Assembly: GCA_019137115.1 (NCBI GenBank)
Contig: JAGVSV010000228.1
Coordinates: 1 to 20,901, forward strand
Origin: Bacillota bacterium
GTDB lineage: Bacteria > Bacillota > Clostridia > Christensenellales > Aristaeellaceae
Length of the DNA: 20,901 nucleotides
Reading direction: 5' to 3'
Shown here: positions 13,432 through 20,454 of the stretch, piece after piece
Layout: each line of letters starts with the position of its first letter
Numbering within the stretch: the first letter of the stretch is position 1
Notes under the pieces: generated by a model
Told to the model about the DNA's origin: nothing
Databases searched by the model: none
Seen by the model: the letters and a program-made list of their open reading frames with translations, nothing else
Made by a program: the position numbers and the translations under genes

Positions 13432-15021
13432 ATGAACAAACGTTTCCTCGCATTGCTGGTGGTGCTTGCGCTGGCGCTCCCCTTTGTGGCGCTGGGCGAA
13501 GTGACCGTCAACAAGGAAGGATACCCCATCGTATCCGAACCCATCGTATTGACGGTGGTCAACTCCCAATCCCCGGTGCAGATTGACTTTAACGACATCG
13601 TCATCCTCAAGGACTTTGAGGAAGTCAGCGGCATCGACATGCAGTACCGCAACATTCCGGCTTCCGACGCCGCCACGCAGTTAAGCCTGATACTGGCCTC
13701 CGGCGAGCTGCCTGACGTGCTGTTCAAGATGAACGTATCGTCCACCGACCAGGCCAAGTACGCCGAGGAAGGCATGTTCCTGCCCCTGAGCGACTACGCG
13801 GAGTACACCCCCAACCTGGTCAAGTGGCTGGACAAGTTCCCCACCGCAAAGGACGCCATCACCCAGGCCGACGGCAAGTATTATGCTGCGCCTTACATCC
13901 TGGCGGGCGATGCGATCCGCATGGGCTCCAAGTTCTTCTTCAACACCGAAGTGCTGGAGAAGCTGGGCTTTGACGCCATCCCCACCACGACCGACGGCCT
14001 GCTGGACTATCTGCGCAAAGCCAAGGATCTGGACTACAACGGCAACGGCCAGGCCGATGAAATCCCGCTGACGGGCAGCGGCATCACGGCCATCACCGTC
14101 CCGCTGGCGGGCAGCTTCGGGCTGAACAACCGCGGCGGCAACTTCGGCAACCTGCTGGCCAAGGACGACGGCAGCGTGGATTACGCGTTCCGCACCGAGG
14201 AGTACCGCAATCAGCTGAAGTTCATCAACACCCTGTACATGGAGAAGCTTCTGGACAGCGACATCTTTACCATGGACTTTGCGCAGCTGATCGCCAAGGC
14301 GTCCACCGGCCGCGCGCTGACCTACTCGATGGTCAACAACTCCCCGGTGGCCGGCTCCCCGTATGAGCAGTTCACCATCGGCATCACCGAGCCGTTTGAA
14401 GGCCCCAATGGCGACAAGGTGTGGGGCTCCTACACCCTGCCCTCGAGCACCGCGGGCCAGTTTGTCATCACCGATGCCTGCAAATACCCCGAAGCCGCCG
14501 CCCGCTGGGTGGATCACTGGTATTCGGATGAGGGCATCATCGCCTACTTCATGGGCGTGGAAGGCGAAACCTATGAGAAGGACGCCGATTCCCCCGGCGG
14601 CCTGAAGCTGACCGACTTTGTACTGCATAACCCGGACGGCATCAACTTTGAGCAGGTGCTGGCCAAGTACGTCCCGTGGGCGGGCGGCGCCAACCCCTCG
14701 GTTGCCACCAACGAGTTCTTCAAGGGCGGCGAAACCTGGCCGGCCGCCGTGCGCAGCGCGGACGGGCTGATCAACTACGTCCCCGACGAAGTGTGGGCGC
14801 CTGTGGGCCGCTTCTATACGGCCGAGGAAGCCACCGAAATGTCGCAGCTGGGCAGCGAGATTGAAACCTACCACTCCGAGTGGCGTGCCTACTTCATCTC
14901 CGGGCAGAAGAGCCTGGAAACCGACTGGGACGAGTATGTCAAGGGCTTTGACGGCATGCGTCTGGACCGCTGGCTGGAAATCTACACCAAGGCGCTCCAG
15001 GCCGCGGGCTATGTGAAGTAA
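13432..15021 (+). CDS. ABC sugar importer extracellular solute-binding protein
   Basis: High-affinity receptor of the importer, 529 residues, the large size usual for LplA-type oligosaccharide receptors (about 500-560). A signal peptide (NKRF, hydrophobic core to residue 20, ALG-E) is followed directly by EVTVNKEGYPIV; there is no lipobox cysteine, so it is predicted to be released or held by protein contacts, not lipid-anchored. Residues 199-210 (DLDYNGNGQADE) form an EF-hand-like calcium loop with acidic or amide side chains at positions 1, 3, 5, 7 and 12, a common structural feature of this receptor family. AGGAGGT precedes the ATG. It is the last gene of the importer operon. No ATPase gene follows; such systems often share an MsmK/UgpC-type ATPase. 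The ligand is not evident from sequence. Confidence 0.94.
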   Translation: MNKRFLALLVVLALALPFVALGEVTVNKEGYPIVSEPIVLTVVNSQSPVQIDFNDIVILKDFEEVSGIDMQYRNIPASDAATQLSLILASGELPDVLFKMNVSSTDQAKYAEEGMFLPLSDYAEYTPNLVKWLDKFPTAKDAITQADGKYYAAPYILAGDAIRMGSKFFFNTEVLEKLGFDAIPTTTDGLLDYLRKAKDLDYNGNGQADEIPLTGSGITAITVPLAGSFGLNNRGGNFGNLLAKDDGSVDYAFRTEEYRNQLKFINTLYMEKLLDSDIFTMDFAQLIAKASTGRALTYSMVNNSPVAGSPYEQFTIGITEPFEGPNGDKVWGSYTLPSSTAGQFVITDACKYPEAAARWVDHWYSDEGIIAYFMGVEGETYEKDADSPGGLKLTDFVLHNPDGINFEQVLAKYVPWAGGANPSVATNEFFKGGETWPAAVRSADGLINYVPDEVWAPVGRFYTAEEATEMSQLGSEIETYHSEWRAYFISGQKSLETDWDEYVKGFDGMRLDRWLEIYTKALQAAGYVK

Positions 15022-15053
15022 GCGATACCAAGCTTTCGGACTGAACCAAAACG

Positions 15054-15082
15054 CGCCCGCCCCGGATTTTCCGGGGCGGGCG
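15054..15082. terminator. Bidirectional terminator between the importer operon and the second sulfatase
   Basis: CGCCCGCCCCGG (15054-15065) and CCGGGGCGGGCG (15071-15082) form a 12-bp perfect stem with an ATTTT loop. The minus strand leaves the hairpin through CGTTTTGG, a modest T-run, while the plus strand has only TTGCTG. It probably ends both convergent transcripts. Confidence 0.8.
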
Positions 15083-15105
15083 TTGCTGTAAGGGGCGGGC
15101 GTCAA

Positions 15106-16605
15106 CTATTTCGCCGGCAGCGGTGCGTAGCGTTGGCGGAAGCCATGAAGGTCAAGCGCAGGCAAGGTCAGCATGTCGTGCGTCGAGCGCATGTGGTCAT
15201 CCAGCGCCGCGTGCAGGTCCGTTGCCAGCGCGTCATGCCCCGCGCCGAAGATCAGGTTGTCCATTTCGCCGGGATCGTGCGCCAGGTCATACAGCTCGTA
15301 GAACACCTCGTCCTTGAACAGATCCACGATCAGCTTCACCCGGCCGCGCACCACGCACCGCTGGAAGTTGGAGCGCGATCCGTTGCCGTCATACTGGATG
15401 AACACATCGCGCTTTGCGCGCCCTTCGCCTGTAACCAGCGGCATCAGCGACGCGCCGTCCATCGTGTGGCGCGGGGTCAACCCCAGCACCTCGCACAGCG
15501 TAGGCAGCACATCGATGTGACTGACGGTGTCCTGGAGATGCGCCGGTGCAATGCCCGCGCCTTTCGGGAAGCGGATCGAAAGCGGCACGCGCGCGGCTTC
15601 CTCGTACATGCACATCTTCTGGAACAGGGCATGGGCGCCCAGCATTTCCCCGTGATCGGACGTGAACACGATCAGGCAATCCTCATAGATGCCCTGCGCC
15701 TTGAGCTCTGCAATCACCTGCCCCACGCAGTCATCCAGCAGCCCCACCAGCCCCAAATACACCCGCCAGGGCTCCGCCCATTCCTCGCGCGTATAGCGCG
15801 TGCCCACGATGCCGGGCAGGTTGTACATCTGCAACGGCGACTGGCGCGGGCCATACACGCCCACGTTGTCCGGAAGTTTTACATCCTCCGGGTGCACACG
15901 GGAAAACCACGGCTCCGGGATCTGCAGCGGGGGATGGGGCGCCAGCAGCATCAGGTTGAGCAGCAGCGGCTTAGCCCTGTCGCGGGTTTTCAGCCCCTCC
16001 AGCGCCTTGGCGGTGAAATACCCGTCAAAGTAGTAGTCCCCGCCCGGCTCATACACGCCGGTGGCTGCGGTGGAGTACGAGCTCACCCGCGTGACCGCGC
16101 CATTGACCATTTCCGGCACCTTGGTGCGGAAGCCTTTGCCGCCGGGCATGGGCTGGTTATTCTCTTTCAGGTGCGCGCGGTAGCTCTGCTCATCGGACAA
16201 AAACCGAGTGCAGTTGTCCGTCCTGTCCTGCAGCTTTTCGCCTTCCAGGTACAGGTGCTGCTTGCCGCTGTGCAGGCTGTCCCAGCCCTTTTCCATAAGG
16301 GAATACAGGTGGTCGATTTCGGTTTTTACATTGCCATAGTGCGCGTCCAGCGGCTCCCACGGGTTGATCAGCGATCCGTTGGTGTTGGGGTATGTCCCCG
16401 TAAAAAACGCCCCCCGCGACGGCACACACAGCGGGCTTGCACAGTATGCGTACTCAAACACCACGCTTTCCCCGCGAAGCGCGTCAATATGCGGCGTAAA
16501 CCCCTGCCCCAGCACATCGTACCGCAGCTGGTCGGCCATGATGATGATCACATGGGGGCGCTTCGCTCTGTCTTGGCTCTCCATCGCTTTTTGGATTTCG
16601 CTCAC
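15106..16605 (-). CDS. Type I (Cys) sulfatase, cytoplasmic, coupled to D-lyxose isomerase
   Basis: Predicted sulfate-ester hydrolase of 499 residues, distinct from the first sulfatase but of the same superfamily. D25-Q26 in IIIMADQLRYDVLG is the N-terminal metal site, C60 in ASPLCVPSRGAFFTG is the formylglycine precursor, and D317-H318 in FTSDHGEMLG complete the site. It has no signal peptide. The GTG start at 16605 overlaps the isomerase stop in the tetranucleotide GTGA, so translation is coupled; a start at the internal ATG (residue 8) is less likely because it lacks a ribosome site. The order isomerase then sulfatase under one promoter suggests that both act on one imported sulfated sugar. 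Maturation requires an anSME enzyme encoded elsewhere. Choline-sulfatase or phosphonate hydrolase activity cannot be excluded. Confidence 0.92.
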   Translation of the reverse strand: MSEIQKAMESQDRAKRPHVIIIMADQLRYDVLGQGFTPHIDALRGESVVFEYAYCASPLCVPSRGAFFTGTYPNTNGSLINPWEPLDAHYGNVKTEIDHLYSLMEKGWDSLHSGKQHLYLEGEKLQDRTDNCTRFLSDEQSYRAHLKENNQPMPGGKGFRTKVPEMVNGAVTRVSSYSTAATGVYEPGGDYYFDGYFTAKALEGLKTRDRAKPLLLNLMLLAPHPPLQIPEPWFSRVHPEDVKLPDNVGVYGPRQSPLQMYNLPGIVGTRYTREEWAEPWRVYLGLVGLLDDCVGQVIAELKAQGIYEDCLIVFTSDHGEMLGAHALFQKMCMYEEAARVPLSIRFPKGAGIAPAHLQDTVSHIDVLPTLCEVLGLTPRHTMDGASLMPLVTGEGRAKRDVFIQYDGNGSRSNFQRCVVRGRVKLIVDLFKDEVFYELYDLAHDPGEMDNLIFGAGHDALATDLHAALDDHMRSTHDMLTLPALDLHGFRQRYAPLPAK

Positions 16606-17141
16606 TCCACCACCGGCACCCGCTGGATGCGCGGGTCGGTGAACACATCGCTTTCGTCATGGCTGGCGGTGCTGAACTCCGACACGATGGCGCCCAGGGG
16701 GCCGGCCTGGAACCAGTGCAGCGTGTCCGGCGCCAGGGTGTATTGGTCGCCAGGGTTCAGCACGATCTCGTGGTACACGGTGTAGTAAGCTTCATCGCCT
16801 TGGGGCGGCACGGCTTTTGGGTGGGCTGTGCGCCTGCCCGGCACAAACAGCGACACCGTGCCCGCGCGGCAGCGGAAGGTCTCCTCCTTGCCGGGCTGGC
16901 CGTCCATCATGGGGTGCCGGTGCTCCGGGCAGGTCTGGTTCGGGGTCATGACCAATTCCTTGGCGCAGCAGCGCTCGGTGTTGACATAAGTTAAGATCTG
17001 CAAGCCTGTGCGGGCCAGGTCGTCGAGGCCAAAGTCCGCTACCTCAATGGCGTCTTTCTCCTTCTCGGTCAGCACGATGTGCGCGCGGTCAAACTGCGTG
17101 ATGGCTTGCTGTTTGGCGGCCAGATAGGTGTTCTTCTTCAT
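16602..17141 (-). CDS. D-lyxose ketol-isomerase (YdaE type)
   Basis: Cupin-fold metalloenzyme that interconverts D-lyxose and D-xylulose and, in characterised relatives, D-mannose and D-fructose. The 179-residue protein closely follows Bacillus subtilis YdaE as I remember it: YVNTERCCAKELVMTPNQTCPEHRHP (52-77), GKEETFRCRAGTVSLFVPG (84-102), YYTVYHEIVLNPGDQYTL and HWFQAGPLGAIVSEFST (142-158). The metal ligands are H74, H76, E87 and H142. ATG at 17141 is preceded by GGGGGTGG at six bases; the frame opens upstream but runs towards the promoter. It is the first gene of a two-gene operon with the second sulfatase. A keto-sugar made here could enter the pentose phosphate pathway through xylulose kinase, which is not in the window. 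Confidence 0.92.
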   Translation of the reverse strand: MKKNTYLAAKQQAITQFDRAHIVLTEKEKDAIEVADFGLDDLARTGLQILTYVNTERCCAKELVMTPNQTCPEHRHPMMDGQPGKEETFRCRAGTVSLFVPGRRTAHPKAVPPQGDEAYYTVYHEIVLNPGDQYTLAPDTLHWFQAGPLGAIVSEFSTASHDESDVFTDPRIQRVPVVE

Positions 17142-17169
17142 GTGTGTCCACCCCCGATCTTTTGCCAAT

Positions 17170-17199
17170 AGTGTAGCCGTTTGCGTGAAGGCGTGTCAA
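17170..17199 (-). promoter_or_regulatory. Promoter of the isomerase-sulfatase operon
   Basis: On the minus strand TTGACA (17194-17199) and TACACT (17170-17175) are separated by 18 bases, about 30 bases before the isomerase ATG. It faces away from the hydrolase promoter; the two -35 elements are 27 bases apart, close enough to share an operator. Confidence 0.85.
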
Positions 17200-17226
17200 C
17201 GCGGCGCGCACGACATTTGCGCTGGC

Positions 17227-17255
17227 TTGTCATCCGTTTGGGTGCGGGCTATAAT
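17227..17255 (+). promoter_or_regulatory. Promoter of the CHAP hydrolase operon
   Basis: TTGTCA (17227-17232), 17 bases, and a perfect TATAAT (17250-17255). The predicted start near 17262 leaves a short leader of about 25 bases containing AAGGAGGG, which supports the TTG start at 17287 over upstream in-frame ATGs. Confidence 0.9.
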
Positions 17256-17286
17256 GTCCGGTATGAGCCTTCAAGGAGGGAACGCG

Positions 17287-18192
17287 TTGAAAACGCTGCG
17301 CCGGATGCTGCTGGTGCTGACGCTTGCGTCGGTGCTGGCCGGCGGCGTGACGCTGGCGGAACCGATGGCAACGGAAATCCCGCCCAAATACCCGGTTCCG
17401 GAGTACGTCACGGCGCTGCTGGACGTTGCGGTCAAGGAGCTGGGCTATCAGGAGATGGCGGGCGTGACCAAGTACGGTCAGTGGGCCGGCGACCCCAAGG
17501 CGGAGTGGTGCGCGGAGTTCCTGTGCTGGAGCGTGGCCAAGGTGGACGAGCAGCTGGGCACCAACCTGCTGCACAACGCCTACCCCTACTACGGCGGCAC
17601 CAACACCGGGCGCGACTGGTTCATAAAGCAGGGCCGCTATGTGGCCCGCACCGGTTTTATCGCCGGATGGGGCACCCAGTGGTACACGGATTCCGGCGAA
17701 ATCATCGAGAAGAACGGCTACGTCCCGCAGCCCGGGGACTGGATGTTTCTGGGCTATTTCGGGGACGGCAACACCTCCCATGTGGCCATGGTGGAGAAGT
17801 GCGTGCAGGAGGCCAATGGCATCATGGTGCACGTGCTGGAGGGCAACAACCCCGACCGCGTGCAGCGGGCGACGTACCCGCTGGACGACTGGCGCATTAT
17901 GGGCTACGGCACGGTGCACGACGTGGCCGACCTGGTGCTGCGCATGGGCAACGCGGGGCTCAAGGTCAAAGCGCTGCAGGAACGGCTGATCCTGATCGGG
18001 TTGCTCGAGGAAGGTGGCGAAACTGCCACCTACAACCAGCGCACCTCGGACGCCGTCAAAGATTTTCAACAAATGCACGGATTCACGACAACCGGCATCG
18101 CCAACCATCAGACCCAGCGGGCGCTGCTTGACTATGTCGCCGCGTGGCGAACCGACCATGCCGAGTACTGGACCGTGGACGGTTCCCTGTAA
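17287..18192 (+). CDS. Secreted CHAP-domain peptidoglycan hydrolase with C-terminal peptidoglycan-binding domain
   Basis: Predicted cell-wall amidase or endopeptidase acting outside the membrane. The 301-residue protein has a signal peptide (KTLRR, core 7-18, TLAE), then a CHAP-like cysteine hydrolase: C75 in EWCAEFLCW is the nucleophile, H165 in TSHVAMVE the general base, and EGNNPDRV (185-192) supplies the third polar residue. Residues about 217-283 match a PG_binding_1 domain (LRMGNAGLKVKALQERL, then DAVKDFQQMHGFTTTGIANHQTQRALL). The TTG at 17287 has AAGGAGGG six bases upstream and lies just after the predicted transcript start. The GMP-synthase-like gene follows after 24 bases and the acetyltransferase 27 bases after that, so all three are probably one transcript. 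The cleaved bond is not determinable here. Confidence 0.9.
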   Translation: MKTLRRMLLVLTLASVLAGGVTLAEPMATEIPPKYPVPEYVTALLDVAVKELGYQEMAGVTKYGQWAGDPKAEWCAEFLCWSVAKVDEQLGTNLLHNAYPYYGGTNTGRDWFIKQGRYVARTGFIAGWGTQWYTDSGEIIEKNGYVPQPGDWMFLGYFGDGNTSHVAMVEKCVQEANGIMVHVLEGNNPDRVQRATYPLDDWRIMGYGTVHDVADLVLRMGNAGLKVKALQERLILIGLLEEGGETATYNQRTSDAVKDFQQMHGFTTTGIANHQTQRALLDYVAAWRTDHAEYWTVDGSL

Positions 18193-18216
18193 CGGCCAAA
18201 GCAGGGGGATGTTGGG

Positions 18217-19611
18217 ATGAGAGACATGATCGCCGTGATGAATTTTGATGTGCGCTATGCCAGCGCCATCGCTGTCAAACTGCGCGCGGAAAAGATATTC
18301 TGCCGGATTATCGCCGGCGACACCCCGGCGGAGGAAGTGTTCGCATTGAACCCGCAGGGCGTGGTGCTGGCCGGTGGCGTGGATGGCGACATCCCGTCCA
18401 TGCTGGACGGCAACCTGCTGCGCGGCGGCATCCCGGTGCTGGCGCTGGGCGACACCACATCGGCCGTGTGTGAGCTGCTGTCCGGCAAAGCAGGGGAGCC
18501 CATGCCCATCCATGATGTGGAAACCGTCACCATCCTCCCATCGCGCATCACCGAGGGCATCCCGCAAAGCGAGCGCATGATGGCGGTGGTGCGTCCATTG
18601 ACGCTGTCGGAGGACATGGACCCGCTCGCCCGGGTCAACGACCTGGTGATCGGCTTCATGCACCGCACGCTGCCCATCTTTGGCTTCCAGTTCCAGATCG
18701 AGTCCAACGACATGGACGGCATCGGCATTCTAAGCCAGTTCGCGACCACCGTGTGCGGGAGTTACCCGTGGTGGAACGAGAACGCGTTTATCTCCTCCAC
18801 CAAGGCCGAGATCGCCGAAGCCGTGGGCGAGCACGTGGCCATCAGCGCGATGACGGGCGGCCTGGACAGCGGCGTGAGCGCGCTGCTGGCCCACCGTGCC
18901 ATCGGCAACCGGCTGCGCTGCCTGTTTGTAGATACGGGGTTGCTGCGCGAAGGGGAAGCCGACCGATTCATGGACTATTATGGCGGCACGCTGGGCTTGC
19001 ACATTACCCGCATCAACGCGGCCGACCGGTTTGCCCAGGCGCTTTCCGGCCTGACGGACGCCGAGGAGAAGCGCGCGGCCATCGGGCACACGATGTGCGC
19101 GGTGCTGGATGAAGCCACCGCGGGCATTGAGTATAAGGTAATCATCCGGGGCACCAGCGCGCATGACGTGCTGCGCCCGCGCGATGTGACGGCGTCCCCG
19201 TCCGTTGGCGAGGGCAAGTCCATGCTGCAGCCGCTGCGCGAGCTGTTCAAGGAGGAAATCCCGCTGCGCATCGTGGGCGAGGTTACGCACGAGCGCCTGG
19301 CGGTGCTGCGCAAGTGCGACGCCATTTTCCGTGAGGAGATCACCTTAGCGGGCCTGGGCAAGCGGCTGTGGAAGTATTTCGCGTTCATGTACCATTTCCC
19401 GCAGGAGAACCGGGACAACGCCGCCGTGATCGGCCTGCGCGCGGTCAGCGCCAGCAGCGCGGCCGGCGGCATGCGCGCCCTGCCGGCGCGGCTGCCCTAT
19501 GACCTGCTGGAGCGCTGTGTCGAGCGCATCATGGCCGAGTGCCCGGACGTCATCAAAGTGTACCAGGACCTTACGCCCAGCAGCATCCTGAAGGATATTG
19601 ACTGGCAATAA
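18217..19611 (+). CDS. Divergent GMP-synthase-like ATP-pyrophosphatase with inactive glutaminase domain
   Basis: 464 residues with the GuaA architecture (class I glutaminase-like, ATP-pyrophosphatase, dimerisation-like C-terminus) but likely a different job. Glutaminase: GVVLAGGV (48-55) is kept, but the nucleophile site reads PVLALGD (73-79) with Gly where GuaA has Cys, and GFQFQIE (156-162) has Gln for the catalytic His. ATP-PPase: TGGLDSGVSALLAHRAIG (213-230) and FVDTGLLREGEADR (237-250) follow the SGGVDS fold closely. From memory of E. coli GuaA, the HHNVGGLP loop is replaced (VTASPSVGEGK), the HPFPGPGL segment is missing (PLRELFKEE runs straight into RIVGEV), and the terminal KPPATIEWE is SSILKDIDW. 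GuaA is normally about 510-525 residues. The frame is uninterrupted with normal codon use, so it looks maintained. Any nitrogen source would be ammonia or a partner. The ATG has AGGGGGA upstream. The substrate is unknown. Confidence 0.85.
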   Translation: MRDMIAVMNFDVRYASAIAVKLRAEKIFCRIIAGDTPAEEVFALNPQGVVLAGGVDGDIPSMLDGNLLRGGIPVLALGDTTSAVCELLSGKAGEPMPIHDVETVTILPSRITEGIPQSERMMAVVRPLTLSEDMDPLARVNDLVIGFMHRTLPIFGFQFQIESNDMDGIGILSQFATTVCGSYPWWNENAFISSTKAEIAEAVGEHVAISAMTGGLDSGVSALLAHRAIGNRLRCLFVDTGLLREGEADRFMDYYGGTLGLHITRINAADRFAQALSGLTDAEEKRAAIGHTMCAVLDEATAGIEYKVIIRGTSAHDVLRPRDVTASPSVGEGKSMLQPLRELFKEEIPLRIVGEVTHERLAVLRKCDAIFREEITLAGLGKRLWKYFAFMYHFPQENRDNAAVIGLRAVSASSAAGGMRALPARLPYDLLERCVERIMAECPDVIKVYQDLTPSSILKDIDWQ

Positions 19612-19638
19612 GCATTTTCGTCGGACAGGAGTGTAGCC

Positions 19639-20445
19639 ATGCGACTTTCGCACCCCGCAGCCCCTTTTCAGGGCATCCCGCCGGAGGATGTCTTTTTCGT
19701 CGCCAATGACCGCTATGTGCAGATGGGCATGGGGCTGACCGTGCTGTCCATGCAGCCCGAGCTGTACCCCGAAAAACCGCTGCAAATCTATGTATACATT
19801 GACGCCCAGCCGTCCGCCAGGGACCTTTTGCTGGGCGCGCTGCTGGGCCGCAGCGAGCAACTGCGCGCGATGTACCCCCATCTGAAGGGCCGCATCTACA
19901 CCGAGGTGTCGCCCAGCCAGTGGGAGATGCTCAACTTTTACAACCGCAATGGCTTTGCCAACACCGATGCGGAGGAGGAGTACATTTTCCCACTCCCGCA
20001 GGTGCCCCCACAGCCGCCGATGGGGTGCCAGTTTGCGTCGGTGCCATTGAACACCGTGCAGGACCAGCAGGCGTTTCTGGCGCGCCTAAACGCCTATCGC
20101 ATGACGCCGATCGGGCTGGATTATCTGACGTTGCAGATGCAGCAGCCGTTTTTTATGGCGCTGGGCTATTACCGCGGCGATCAGCCGATGGCCGAAATGC
20201 TGCTGACCGGCGCGGGCCCTGAAAGCGCCACGCTGGTGATGCTCTATGTGCGGCAGGAGTACCGCCGCCGCGGCATTGCCCGCGCGCTGCTGGGCTCCTG
20301 CGCGGGCATTCTGCGCGAGCGCGGCACCAGCCAGATGATCACGCACATCTACAGCCGCAATGTGCCGCAGGTGGGCTTGATGCGCTCCCTGGGCGGCATG
20401 CGGCGTCGGATGGTGACCATATTGCCCGCCATCGAAATCACGTAA
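19639..20445 (+). CDS. GNAT-family N-acetyltransferase, probably two GNAT-like halves
   Basis: Predicted acetyl-CoA-dependent acyltransferase of 268 residues in the cytoplasm. The C-terminal half carries the acetyl-CoA pyrophosphate-binding motif in LYVRQEYRRRGIARALLGSC (202-221; the R-x-x-G-x-A core is R209-A214), followed by a late segment IYSRNVPQVGLMRSLGG, where GNAT proteins place N-x-x-x-x-x-x-x-x-G. The N-terminal half (QIYVYIDAQPSARDLLLGALL, then NFYNRNGF) also looks GNAT-like but has no R-x-x-G-x-A motif, so it may be a non-catalytic copy. ATG follows CAGGAG. It sits 27 bases after the GMP-synthase-like gene and ends 9 bases from the convergent membrane-protein gene. The substrate is unknown. 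Confidence 0.85.
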   Translation: MRLSHPAAPFQGIPPEDVFFVANDRYVQMGMGLTVLSMQPELYPEKPLQIYVYIDAQPSARDLLLGALLGRSEQLRAMYPHLKGRIYTEVSPSQWEMLNFYNRNGFANTDAEEEYIFPLPQVPPQPPMGCQFASVPLNTVQDQQAFLARLNAYRMTPIGLDYLTLQMQQPFFMALGYYRGDQPMAEMLLTGAGPESATLVMLYVRQEYRRRGIARALLGSCAGILRERGTSQMITHIYSRNVPQVGLMRSLGGMRRRMVTILPAIEIT

Positions 20446-20454
20446 CGTATTCCG

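Noticed and set aside
13681..15105. 474-codon minus-strand frame opposite the sugar-binding protein
   Set aside because: It is a low-complexity, His/Arg/Gln/Gly-rich translation with no recognisable domain and no ribosome site, and it lies fully antisense to a clear receptor gene.
15133..16785. 550-codon plus-strand frame opposite the second sulfatase
   Set aside because: It is antisense to a protein with all sulfatase motifs. Its composition is typical of a shadow frame and it has no promoter.
17128..17286. Upstream extension of the CHAP hydrolase frame to ATG at 17128 or 17263
   Set aside because: The extension runs through both divergent promoters. The TATAAT at 17250-17255 puts the transcript start at about 17262, and AAGGAGGG positions the TTG at 17287, which also begins the signal peptide.
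17230..18663. 477-codon minus-strand frame opposite the CHAP and GMP-synthase-like genes
   Set aside because: It overlaps two well-supported genes and their promoter, has His/Val/Gly-rich composition and shows no ribosome site.
18217..19611. Calling this gene guaA outright
   Set aside because: The overall architecture fits, but the glutaminase nucleophile and His and the usual XMP-binding motifs are absent, so a standard GMP synthase label would mislead.
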